This document shows positions 55,116 to 64,000 of a stretch of 64,000 bases of DNA, piece by piece. The notes under the pieces were generated by a model. The model was not told where the DNA came from. It saw only the letters and a program-made list of their open reading frames with translations, and ran no database searches. Each line of letters opens with the position of its first letter. Within the stretch, counting starts at the first letter, position 1. A program made the translations under genes and the position numbers. The DNA comes from an uncultured Clostridia bacterium (GTDB taxonomy: Bacteria; Bacillota; Clostridia; Oscillospirales; Ruminococcaceae), in NCBI GenBank assembly GCA_947631995.1, contig CANRNT010000003.1:1-64000 (forward strand). Reading direction: 5' to 3'.

Positions 55116-57533
55116 TTACTTTGTAAGGCCCCAGATATCGCGCGCGTACTCGGTTACGGCTCTGTCTGCGGAGAATATGCCTGCGCCTGCGATATTGGCA
55201 AGGCTCATCTTCTGCCACTTCATTCTGTCCTCATAGCACTCGGACGCATACCTTTGCGCGTTTACATAAGACTGGAAGTCGCCCAGCGTCATATAGGTAT
55301 CAGTCGTTTTGAGCATAGTGGCTATCTCGTTGAACTCCTGACCGTTTATACCGTACTGGAGGGTATCGACCGCTTTCTTTATAACGGGGTCGTTATTATA
55401 ATAGCTTTGGGGGTCATAGCTGTTCTTGAGGGCGTTTACCTCGTCAACGTTCATACCGAAGATTATGATGTTATCATCGCCGACCGCGTCGTGTATCTCG
55501 ACGTTTGCGCCGTCAAGCGTACCCAGAGTTACAGCGCCGTTTATCATGAGCTTCATGTTGCCCGTGCCGCTTGCCTCTGTGCCTGCAAGTGATATCTGCT
55601 CTGAGATATCGGCGGCGGGCATGAGTATCTCGGACAGCGATACGCAATAGTCCTCAAGGAATATTACCGACAGCTTTTCGGAGAGCTTCTTGTCCTTTTT
55701 CAGCTCCTCGGAGATGTTCCATATAAGCTTGATTATCTGCTTTGCCATATAGTAGCCCGGGGCAGCCTTTGCGGCGAATATATAGGTCTTAGGTGTGAAA
55801 GGCGCGTCGGGGTTCTCTTTAAGATAGTTATACTGCGAGATGATGTGCAGAGCATTCAGCTGCTGACGCTTATACTCGTGCAGTCTCTTTACCTGAACAT
55901 CGAATATCGACTCTGTATTGAGCGTTACGCCGTACTGGTTCTTGACATACTTTGCAAACGCGGCCTTGTTATCCTGTTTTATCTTATAGAGGCTTTCGAG
56001 GACTGCTTTGTCATCTTTAAATACTGTAAGCTTTGAAAGCTCGCTTGCGTCTTTCAAGAAGCCCTTGCCTATCTTCTCTGTAAGAAGCCTTGTAAGACCC
56101 TCGTTAGACTGATACAGCCAACGTCTGTAAGCTATGCCGTTTGTAACGTTCTTGAACTTGGTAGGAGTATCTGCATACTCGTTGGCGAACGTCTCTTTCT
56201 TGATTATATCGGAGTGTATCTTTGCAACGCCGTTGATAGAGTGGCAGGCATGGCAGCAAAGTGTTGCCATTTTGCACTGGTTGTTCTCTATGATAGACAT
56301 ACTTGTTACCTTTGCCTGATCCTCGTATCTCTCCCACAGAGAGCGGCAGTAACGCTCGTTTATCTCAACGATTATCGAGAATATTCTCGGTGTTACGCTC
56401 TTTAAGAGGTTGCAGTCCCATTTTTCGAGAGCTTCAGGCATAACGGTATGGTTCGTATAAGCAAAAGTATTTGTAACGATATGCCATGCCTTATCCCACG
56501 AATAGCCGCAGTCGTCCAGCAGGACTCTCATAAGCTCGGGTATAGCGAGCGTGGGGTGGGTATCGTTTATATGGATAGCTACCTTTTCGTGGAGGTTATC
56601 GAGCGTGCCGTATGCTCTCATATGTCTGTCAACGATATCGCCGATAGAAGCCGCGCAGAGGAAATACTGCTGACGAAGTCTGAGCGATTTGCCCTCGGCG
56701 TGGTTATCGTTGGGGTACAGAACCTTTGTGATAGCCTGTGAGATTATATTCTGACCGAGAGCTTTCTGGTAGTCGCCCTTGTTGAACATATTCATATCAA
56801 ATGACGGGCACTCGGCTCTCCACAGTCTCAAACACGAAACTGCTTTGCTGTCGTAGCCGGAAACCATCATATCGTAAGGAACGGCGAGCACGGTGGTGTA
56901 GTCCTCATGCGTTACGCAATGATACTGGTTATCCCAGTACTCTTTCAGGACGCCGTCAAAATGCACTTCAACGGCTCTGTCGGGGTGAGGGAGCAGCCAT
57001 GCCTGACCGCCCGGCAGCCAGTTATCGGGAAGCTCGGTCTGCCAGCCGTCAACTATTTTCTGCTTGAATATGCCGTACTCATAGCATATGGAATAGCCCG
57101 TTGCGTGGAAGCCCTGCGCCGCGAGCGCGTCAAGATAGCAGGCGGCAAGTCTGCCCAGACCGCCGTTGCCCAGACCTGCGTCTGGCTCCTGCTCGTATAT
57201 GCTGTTGATATTTATACCGTAATCCTTGAGCATATCGGTAGCTTCTTTTACCATTTCAAGGTTATAGAGACTGGTCTTGAGCGAACGTCCCATAAGGAAC
57301 TCCATAGAAAGATAGTACACCTTTTTCTTTCCTGCCGACTCTGTCCTTATGGTGAACTTATGCCTTTTATCTCTCAGCAGCCTTACGACTACGCTTGCGA
57401 GAGCCTCATATATCTGTTTATCCGAAGCCTGCTCGGGGGTCATCTGCATTTCTTCATGAAGATATGTTTCAAACCTCTCCTTCAGCTCTTTTTTTGTAAT
57501 GGTCTTTGACGTGGTCTTAGCGGTCTGTGCCAT
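55116..57533 (-). CDS. glgP: Glycogen/starch/alpha-glucan phosphorylase
   Basis: YYLSMEFLMGRSLKTSLYNL, LGNGGLGRLAACYLDALA, EASGTGNMKLMINGAVTLGTLDGANVEI. Confidence 0.97.
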   Translation of the reverse strand: MAQTAKTTSKTITKKELKERFETYLHEEMQMTPEQASDKQIYEALASVVVRLLRDKRHKFTIRTESAGKKKVYYLSMEFLMGRSLKTSLYNLEMVKEATDMLKDYGININSIYEQEPDAGLGNGGLGRLAACYLDALAAQGFHATGYSICYEYGIFKQKIVDGWQTELPDNWLPGGQAWLLPHPDRAVEVHFDGVLKEYWDNQYHCVTHEDYTTVLAVPYDMMVSGYDSKAVSCLRLWRAECPSFDMNMFNKGDYQKALGQNIISQAITKVLYPNDNHAEGKSLRLRQQYFLCAASIGDIVDRHMRAYGTLDNLHEKVAIHINDTHPTLAIPELMRVLLDDCGYSWDKAWHIVTNTFAYTNHTVMPEALEKWDCNLLKSVTPRIFSIIVEINERYCRSLWERYEDQAKVTSMSIIENNQCKMATLCCHACHSINGVAKIHSDIIKKETFANEYADTPTKFKNVTNGIAYRRWLYQSNEGLTRLLTEKIGKGFLKDASELSKLTVFKDDKAVLESLYKIKQDNKAAFAKYVKNQYGVTLNTESIFDVQVKRLHEYKRQQLNALHIISQYNYLKENPDAPFTPKTYIFAAKAAPGYYMAKQIIKLIWNISEELKKDKKLSEKLSVIFLEDYCVSLSEILMPAADISEQISLAGTEASGTGNMKLMINGAVTLGTLDGANVEIHDAVGDDNIIIFGMNVDEVNALKNSYDPQSYYNNDPVIKKAVDTLQYGINGQEFNEIATMLKTTDTYMTLGDFQSYVNAQRYASECYEDRMKWQKMSLANIAGAGIFSADRAVTEYARDIWGLTK

Positions 57534-58046
57534 ATTTTTTCCTCCTAATATATGCTATATATGCTGTATATGATTGCGACCGATACAAAGCGGTCGAGCC
57601 GCGAATTTAGTTTATCCGATGGCAAAAATACAGATTTATTATACTCTGTTTTTCACTTCAAATCAACAACATTTTATGAATATATCAAAATATTTATCTA
57701 TTTATCCTGCTTACGCGGCGTTCGTATCAACTATGATTATAAAAGGTCGGGAAGTCAAAGTCAACCAAATCTCACGATTTAAAGCACAAATCTACGTTTT
57801 TGCCGAATATCTGCGGCGGAGCGGCTTTGCCGACGGTCAAAATGCACATAAAAAAGTATGCAAAATTGTGCAAGCATACAAAATTACAGCGCGGCAGAGA
57901 TTTTTTCTCGCAATGTTGACCTTTTCGGGTCAACATTTTGGGTTTTGAGGGCTATAGCTGTGGGATATTTCAATCCCACAGTTAAAATGTCGGAGCTTTG
58001 CAAAACGGAAAGGAGGCAAGCTTGCATACAAGGCAAGCGGACAGTA

Positions 58047-58553
58047 TTGGAAAAACAGGACAATAGTGAAATACTCAAAAAGCGCAGAAGATTTGCAGAG
58101 ATATTCGTAAGCTGCCAAGACGCGGAGCTGGCGGCGCTCCTCTCGGGGATAAGCACGGCTTCAACGGCGGCTGAGGAAAGCGTAAAGCTGCTATGCGGAA
58201 AACGTCTGCAAAGGCGCGTTGAAAGGCTGCTGCAAAGCCGTAGAAAGCTCCTTGCAAACGTAAGGACGGGACTGGAAAGGATAGCTTTCAACCGCTGTAA
58301 CGACGCCGTAGCTCTTGCTTTCGCAGACCAGTCGTCGCTCACGCGAAACGCTATCCGTCAAATGGACCTGAGCTGCGTTTCTGCCATAAAGCGCGACAAG
58401 GACGGCGGCGTTGACATAAAGCTGCTCGACCGTCAGAGCGCGCTGGAGGCTCTTATGCGTCTTGACGAGCTTGAAAGCTCCTGCGGCAGCGCGGAGGAAT
58501 TTCTGAACGCTCTCAACGGGGAGGCGGACGGACATCTTGAAAACAGCGACTGA
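58047..58553 (+). CDS. Phage terminase small subunit-like protein
   Basis: FVSCQDAELAALLSGISTASTAAEESVKLLCGKRLQRRVERL; directly upstream of the large subunit; start uncertain (57988 ATG, 58026 ATA or 58047 TTG). Confidence 0.6.
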   Translation: MEKQDNSEILKKRRRFAEIFVSCQDAELAALLSGISTASTAAEESVKLLCGKRLQRRVERLLQSRRKLLANVRTGLERIAFNRCNDAVALAFADQSSLTRNAIRQMDLSCVSAIKRDKDGGVDIKLLDRQSALEALMRLDELESSCGSAEEFLNALNGEADGHLENSD

Positions 58554-59802
58554 ATACCGCTATTCCCAGAAGCAGCTTCAAGTAATGAACTGGTGGCGCA
58601 GGGCGGACAGCAAAAGGTATGACGGCATTATCTGCGACGGCGCGGTGCGTTCGGGAAAAAGCAGCTCTATGTCGCTTTCGTTCGCGCTTTGGGCGATGAC
58701 GCGCTTTCGCGGCGGCAGCTTCGGCATATGCGGAAAGACCGTCACCTCGCTGCGCAGGAACGTGATATCCCCGCTGAAAACACAGCTCGAAAGGCTGGGC
58801 TTTTGCGTAAAGGACACGATATCGCGCAACATACTGCGGATATCTGTCGGCGGCAGAGAGAACACGTTCTATCTCTTTGGCGGAAAGGACGAGAGCAGTC
58901 CGTCGCTGATACAGGGCGTCACGCTTTGCGGCGTGCTTCTTGACGAGGTCGCGCTTATGCCGCGCTCGTTCGTTGAACAGGCGGTGGCAAGGTGCTCTGT
59001 TACGGGTTCAAAGCTGTGGTTCAACTGCAATCCCGATAATCCTTATCATTGGTTCAAACAGGAATGGATAGACAAGGCGCAGGAAAAAAATATGCTTTAT
59101 CTGCATTTTTTGCTGACCGACAACCCCTCTCTCGACCCCTGTATCACAGCCCGTTATCACAGGCTGTATACGGGCGCGTTCTACGAGCGTTTCGTACTGG
59201 GAAAATGGTCGGCTGCGTCAGGCTGCGTATATAGCTGCTTTTCACGCGAACGGCACGTTTTCGACACTCTCCCTGCCGATGTTCGATTTACGCGCTTCGC
59301 GGTAAGCTGCGATTACGGCACGGTCAATCCTTCCAGCTTCGGGCTGTGGGGCATTACCGACGACGGCAAAGGCTACAGGCTGAAGGAATACTACTATGCG
59401 TCAAAGGAAACGGGCATACAGCGCACAGACGAAGAACACTACAAGGGTCTTGAGGAGCTTTGCAGAGGAGTAAACGTAGACACCGTTATATGCGACCCGT
59501 CAGCGCGCTCTTTCATCGAATGTATAAGGCGGCACGGCAAATTTTCCGTTAGGGCGGCAAGGAACGACGTTCTGTACGGCATACGCAGAGTAAGCGTACT
59601 GCTAAGCGAAAACAGACTGTTCTTTTCCTCGTCATGCTCCGACACCCTGCGGGAGTTTTCCCTCTACCGCTGGGACGACGGCTGCCGCTGCGACGCTCCG
59701 ATAAAAGAAAACGACCATGCAATGGACGACATACGTTATTTTGCCGTCGAATGTATGGAGGAAAACGACGGCTTTTACGCATTGTCGGTCGACAGGACGT
59801 AA
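58537..59802 (+). CDS. PBSX-family-like phage terminase large subunit
   Basis: YSQKQLQVMNWWRRADSKRYDGIICDGAVRSGKSSSMSLSFALWAM Walker A-like region; LDEVALMPRSFVEQAVARCS; TTG start. Confidence 0.9.
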   Translation: MKTATEYRYSQKQLQVMNWWRRADSKRYDGIICDGAVRSGKSSSMSLSFALWAMTRFRGGSFGICGKTVTSLRRNVISPLKTQLERLGFCVKDTISRNILRISVGGRENTFYLFGGKDESSPSLIQGVTLCGVLLDEVALMPRSFVEQAVARCSVTGSKLWFNCNPDNPYHWFKQEWIDKAQEKNMLYLHFLLTDNPSLDPCITARYHRLYTGAFYERFVLGKWSAASGCVYSCFSRERHVFDTLPADVRFTRFAVSCDYGTVNPSSFGLWGITDDGKGYRLKEYYYASKETGIQRTDEEHYKGLEELCRGVNVDTVICDPSARSFIECIRRHGKFSVRAARNDVLYGIRRVSVLLSENRLFFSSSCSDTLREFSLYRWDDGCRCDAPIKENDHAMDDIRYFAVECMEENDGFYALSVDRT

Positions 59803-59828
59803 AACGCCGCACAAAGGAGGTAATCATA

Positions 59829-61016
59829 ATAGCGATCAGATTTCGTAAACAGCGCCGTCAGGGCGCAGGAACTTACGCGGGAGATATAACCTCGTCGGAA
59901 AGGAACGGCGAAGAGAGCCTGTTCCGAATCGCTCACAACGAAAATTATCTCGAAAGCTCTCTTTACGAGCAGCTTCGCAGGAACGTCCCCCTGATAGACG
60001 CGGCTATCGGAAAGATAGTGCGTCTGGTGGGAGATTTTCATCTGGAGGCGAGCGACCAAAGATTACAGCCCGCTCTTGACAGGTTTTGCAGGAGCGTTAA
60101 GGTGAACACCTCGGGCGAATCGCTCGGCACGTTCATCGACGCATATCTCGACAGCCTTATCACATACGGCAAGGCGCTCGGAGAGATACTTATTGACAGC
60201 AAGAGCTGCGAGATACTCGGTCTTGCGAACGCCGACAGCACGCTTTTCAGCGTAAAGCGCGGCAAAAGTCCGCTGGAGGCACGTTACTTCTTTTACGACA
60301 ACGCGACCGAGATAAACGTCGCGCACCCCGAAAGGATATTCTGCACCATGCTCGGCGAAAGTCCGAAAGACCCGCAGGGCGTATCAATGCTGAGAGGACT
60401 TCCCTGCTTTTCGGACGTACTGCTGAAAATATACGGCTGCATAGGCAAGAATTTCGAGAGGGTCGGCAACGTGCGCTATGCCGTTACATACAAGCCGACA
60501 GGCGACAGCTTTGACAAGACTGCCGCAAAGGAACACGCCAAACAGATAGCAAAAGAATGGGCGGAGGGCATGAACAGCGCTCGCTACGGAAGAGTAAAGG
60601 ATTTCGTGGCGGTAGGAGATGTTGACATAAAGGTCATCGGCGCCGACAATCAGATAATCGACACCGAAATACCCGTCAGACAGATACTCGAACAGCTCAT
60701 CTCAAAGCTTTCCATACCGCCCTTCCTGCTCGGGCTGAACTGGAGCTCTACCGAGCGCATGAGCACACAGCAGGTAGATATCCTCACCAGCGAGCTTGAA
60801 TATTACAGGCGTCTGCTGACACCCGTCATCAGGCGGATAGGTCTGATGTTCGCCGCTCTGAGCGGAAGCGGCAGCGACATAGACGTGGTATGGTCAAACA
60901 TAAATCTTCAGGACGAAACGGAGCTTGCCAAGGCGCGTCTTTACAACGCTCAGGCGGAAGAAATAGAGCTTCGCAACAAAAAAGTAAAGGAGTGTGATAC
61001 GGCAGATGACAACTGA
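59829..61016 (+). CDS. Phage portal protein
   Basis: ERMSTQQVDILTSELEYYRRLLTPVIRRIGLMF, PPFLLGLNWSSTERM; start inferred at ATA 59829 after AGGAGG. Confidence 0.8.
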   Translation: MAIRFRKQRRQGAGTYAGDITSSERNGEESLFRIAHNENYLESSLYEQLRRNVPLIDAAIGKIVRLVGDFHLEASDQRLQPALDRFCRSVKVNTSGESLGTFIDAYLDSLITYGKALGEILIDSKSCEILGLANADSTLFSVKRGKSPLEARYFFYDNATEINVAHPERIFCTMLGESPKDPQGVSMLRGLPCFSDVLLKIYGCIGKNFERVGNVRYAVTYKPTGDSFDKTAAKEHAKQIAKEWAEGMNSARYGRVKDFVAVGDVDIKVIGADNQIIDTEIPVRQILEQLISKLSIPPFLLGLNWSSTERMSTQQVDILTSELEYYRRLLTPVIRRIGLMFAALSGSGSDIDVVWSNINLQDETELAKARLYNAQAEEIELRNKKVKECDTADDN

Positions 61017-61860
61017 ATTTACTCTTGACGAACAGCTTCTCGAAAAGATAAACCGCTTCAGCAGGAAAAAGCTCACCGAGGAAGAGATATACTGCTTCCC
61101 CGTTATCCTCTGCGACAACGAGATAGACCGCGACGGCGAAAGGTTCTCGGTCGCGGCGCTCAACAAGCTCGCCAAGCTCTTCATAGGCAAAACGGGCATT
61201 TTTGACCACGACCCGAAGGGCAGCAATCAGAGCGCGAGGATATTCGATACCTGCGTTATGGAGGATCCCTCCCGCACGACGGGAGCAGGCGAACCCTACA
61301 CGGCTCTGACTGCGAAGGCTTACATGGTGCGCACATCGGGAAACGCAGACCTCATCGCCGAGATAGACGGCGGCATAAAAAAGGAGGTCAGCGTAAGCTG
61401 CGGCATACGCTCGCGCAAATGCTCGGTATGCGGTTCAACGAAATGCCGCCATGTAAAGGGACAGTCATACGGAGGCGTTATGTGCCACACGATACTCGAC
61501 GACCCTACCGACGCATACGAATGGAGCTTCGTGGCTATTCCCGCACAGCCCAACGCAGGCGTTTCAAAAGCGGCGGCGATATCATCGGGCAAGGCTGAAA
61601 AAGCCGAGCTCCCCGCTGCGGAGGAAACGGTGCGCAGAGAGCTTATAACACAGGTCATGAAAAAGAGCTGGATACGCGAACCGCGGCTCGTTCTCGACCG
61701 CTACCGCGAATATCTGGAAACCCTCGGCACCGACAGACTGGCAGAGCTGAAAAAGTCTCTGGACGACGTCTGCGCTGCTTCGGCGGCAGACGACGCGCCC
61801 TGCATTACGGGCGAATACACGGCAAAATTTTCTGCCGACAACAAAAAATATAAGATATAA
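61006..61860 (+). CDS. Phage prohead protease-like protein (XkdF-like) with Cys/His cluster
   Basis: Between portal and capsid; FPVILCDNEIDRDGERFSVAALNKLAKLFIGKTGIFDHD, CSVCGSTKCRHVKG, DPTDAYEWSFVAIPAQPNAGVSKA. Confidence 0.75.
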   Translation: MTTEFTLDEQLLEKINRFSRKKLTEEEIYCFPVILCDNEIDRDGERFSVAALNKLAKLFIGKTGIFDHDPKGSNQSARIFDTCVMEDPSRTTGAGEPYTALTAKAYMVRTSGNADLIAEIDGGIKKEVSVSCGIRSRKCSVCGSTKCRHVKGQSYGGVMCHTILDDPTDAYEWSFVAIPAQPNAGVSKAAAISSGKAEKAELPAAEETVRRELITQVMKKSWIREPRLVLDRYREYLETLGTDRLAELKKSLDDVCAASAADDAPCITGEYTAKFSADNKKYKI

Positions 61861-61877
61861 CATCAGGAGGTAAAACT

Positions 61878-62849
61878 ATGTACAACGACATAAGACTTGA
61901 AAAATCACTTTACAGCGTAAGCGGAAAAACATTCACACAGGCTCTTGCAGAGCTCGACCCCGACGAGAACTACTCGTCTACCGAGCTTTCGGGACTTGAC
62001 GCGTTTGAAAGACAGCTCAAGCGCTTTGACATCAAAGTAAGCGGCGAAAACTGCGACATGGTAGAAAAATTCTTCATGAACACGCAATCGGCGGTGCTTT
62101 TCCCCGAATTTGTACGCAGAACTATCAAACAGGGCTTGGACGAAGTAAGCATACTGCCCGACATCACCGCCGCAAGAAGCTGCACCGACGGTATAGATTT
62201 CCGCGGTATGAGCATATCGTCAAGCGGCGAGGACACGGCTGAGCAGGGCGCGGCTATCTCTTCAACTACGGTACAGCTTGCTTCAAAAGCAACGGCAGTC
62301 AAGAAGTTTGCGAGAAAGCTCTCCGTTACCTATGAGGCTATCCGCAAGCAGAGGATAGAGGCTCTCGCGGTAGTGCTTCGCGGTCTTGGAGCGGCGGTAT
62401 CAAGAGCAATAAACCTCGAAGCGGTAAAAACTCTTGCCGCCGACGCTTCTTCCTCTGCAATGTCCGGAGCGACCGTCACATATGCAGACCTTGCTTCTTT
62501 CTGGGCAAAGCTTCCCAAGAACGATATGAACGTCATCGTTACCACGCCCGCTATCATGGCAGATATCCTCGCTCTTGACGAAATGAAGTACTGCGTCAGC
62601 GACTTCATGGCAACGGGCAAGGTGAAAACTCCCTACGGCGTGACCCTCATCAAATGCTCGGGTCTGGACACGGAAGAAATGGTCGGTATCGACAGCAAGA
62701 CAGCTCTCGAAGCCGTATTCGCCACCGACGTAGTTGTTGACAGCGACAAGCTCCTCTCCACTCAGTGTGAGGAGATATCATGCAGCATTATGGTCGGCTT
62801 CTCCAAGATAGACGCCGACGCTGCTGCGGTCATGACTGCCGCCAACTGA
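61878..62849 (+). CDS. Phage major capsid protein (HK97-fold-like)
   Basis: Position after protease; SVLPDIT-like and CSIMVGFSKIDADAA C-terminal arrangement; 323 aa. Confidence 0.75.
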   Translation: MYNDIRLEKSLYSVSGKTFTQALAELDPDENYSSTELSGLDAFERQLKRFDIKVSGENCDMVEKFFMNTQSAVLFPEFVRRTIKQGLDEVSILPDITAARSCTDGIDFRGMSISSSGEDTAEQGAAISSTTVQLASKATAVKKFARKLSVTYEAIRKQRIEALAVVLRGLGAAVSRAINLEAVKTLAADASSSAMSGATVTYADLASFWAKLPKNDMNVIVTTPAIMADILALDEMKYCVSDFMATGKVKTPYGVTLIKCSGLDTEEMVGIDSKTALEAVFATDVVVDSDKLLSTQCEEISCSIMVGFSKIDADAAAVMTAAN

Positions 62850-62875
62850 TCTTCCTACGGAAAGGCGGTCACATA

Positions 62876-63256
62876 ATGTACACTATAGATACTTCAAAAG
62901 TAGTGCAGCTTGTCTGCCTTTACGCCCGTTTGCCAAAGAGCAAACAGACATATGCTGCAGAGCTTGCCGAAGCCGCCGCCGAGCACCTCGGCTCAAGGCT
63001 TCTCCGCGAGCCTCGCAGCACCCATGAAATGGCGGCGTGCTGTCATGCCGCCGCCTGCATGGCGGTCTGCGATATAGCAAGGCTCAACGCCGCCGCTCTC
63101 GAGCCTGCGGTAACGGAAACGGGCGTGTTCCAATCAGCGGGAAAGAGCAGCTCAACGTCCTCGGAGGCGCAGAAGCTCCGTGACGAGGCATTAATGCGTC
63201 TGGGAGATATGCTCGACGCTTCCGAGTTCTTTTTTGAAGGAGTTGATACGCAATGA
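62876..63256 (+). CDS. Phage head-tail connector-like protein
   Basis: Small alpha-helical protein directly after capsid; start moved to ATG 62876. Confidence 0.55.
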   Translation: MYTIDTSKVVQLVCLYARLPKSKQTYAAELAEAAAEHLGSRLLREPRSTHEMAACCHAAACMAVCDIARLNAAALEPAVTETGVFQSAGKSSSTSSEAQKLRDEALMRLGDMLDASEFFFEGVDTQ

Positions 63257-63642
63257 CCTTGAAGGAAAGCATAATATCCGCCGCTCAGGACGCGGGATTT
63301 ACGGTAACGGAAAGCTTTGTTGACAACGATCCCGTCACACTTTCCGACGATCTGCTCATATTCATAAGCAGCGAGGGCAGCGAGCTTACCGAGGAATGGC
63401 GCTCGCTGGAGGGGGAAAGCTGTCTGGGGATAAACAGGCGGCTGAAGGCTACCGCGTTCGCTGCCTCTCCTCTGGGCACGGAGGAGCTTCTCAACGCCGT
63501 TGAATATATGCAAAAGCTCTTCACCGCCGACAGCGTCCTTTACGATATAACATTTTCGGTTTCCGCTCCCAAGCGCAACGAGCTGCACAAAAGAGTGCAA
63601 TGCGACATTCACATAACGGCAGCGGAAATGATATCACAATGA
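63253..63642 (+). CDS. Phage head-tail/tail completion-like protein
   Basis: 129 aa, 4-bp overlap with upstream gene, conserved position in a phage morphogenesis module. Confidence 0.5.
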   Translation: MTLKESIISAAQDAGFTVTESFVDNDPVTLSDDLLIFISSEGSELTEEWRSLEGESCLGINRRLKATAFAASPLGTEELLNAVEYMQKLFTADSVLYDITFSVSAPKRNELHKRVQCDIHITAAEMISQ

Positions 63643-63659
63643 AAGGAGCGTGACCACCG

Positions 63660-63998
63660 ATGAACGGCAGAAAGATATCTTTTACCTTCGGCACGATAAC
63701 TCTGGGAGTCAACGACTACAAGATAACGCTTCAGGACAAGCTTGCACAGGTAGCTCTGATAAATGGTACTATCAGGAACATATACGTTGGCAAGGCGGGT
63801 GCGGAGATAACCGTCAGCGGAAAGCTCCCCGCCGGCGACTGCTCTGCTCTTTACACAGCCGCTTCTCCCCTGATAGCGACCGCTGACACGCTTACCGTTG
63901 ACGGCATAAGCTTCACGTCCGCAATGCTGGATAAGCTGGTGATAACGCCCTCGGCAAGCGACGGATTTGCAAAATACGACCTGTCATTCCACATATAA
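63660..63998 (+). CDS. Phage tail-associated small protein
   Basis: 112 aa ORF following head-tail genes, good RBS (gaaaggagcg); ends at window edge. Confidence 0.5.
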   Translation: MNGRKISFTFGTITLGVNDYKITLQDKLAQVALINGTIRNIYVGKAGAEITVSGKLPAGDCSALYTAASPLIATADTLTVDGISFTSAMLDKLVITPSASDGFAKYDLSFHI

Positions 63999-64000
63999 AG

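Noticed and set aside
57540-57990. tRNA or att site at the phage-chromosome junction
   Set aside because: No tRNA-like cloverleaf or clear direct repeat could be read in this segment; the other junction is outside the window.

Overview
This 64 kb window appears to be Firmicutes chromosome. Protein content and codon style suggest Oscillospiraceae/Ruminococcus, which is an inference. Most genes are on the minus strand. Recognisable genes include eukaryote-type hisA, thrS, rny, an O-antigen-ligase-like protein, an acyl-CoA synthetase, iorAB, murI, ddl, ireB, pheST, cpsBCD-like genes, nth, maf, VanY and M23 peptidases, a two-component system and glgP. From about 58 kb to the window end there is a PBSX-like phage head module on the plus strand. 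The most interesting parts are: (1) a nitrogenase-like operon (NifH-like plus two NifD/K-like proteins) embedded in a FecBCD-type metal ABC transporter operon, with a TM1266/ACT-like domain both free-standing and fused to the ABC ATPase, all behind a promoter plus structured leader plus terminator that I could not match to a known riboswitch; (2) a T-box leader with a probable Thr (ACC) specifier in front of a GNAT gene, while thrS about 3 kb downstream shows no T-box of its own; (3) a compact convergent locus resembling a type I toxin-antitoxin system; (4) a family of intergenic repeats made of serial hairpins whose arms covary between copies; (5) a tandemly duplicated ~440 bp noncoding unit with multi-branched fold potential; (6) an inverted pair of ~250-280 bp palindromic elements flanking cps/nth. 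All calls come from reading the sequence and ORF track. No database search or folding program was run.
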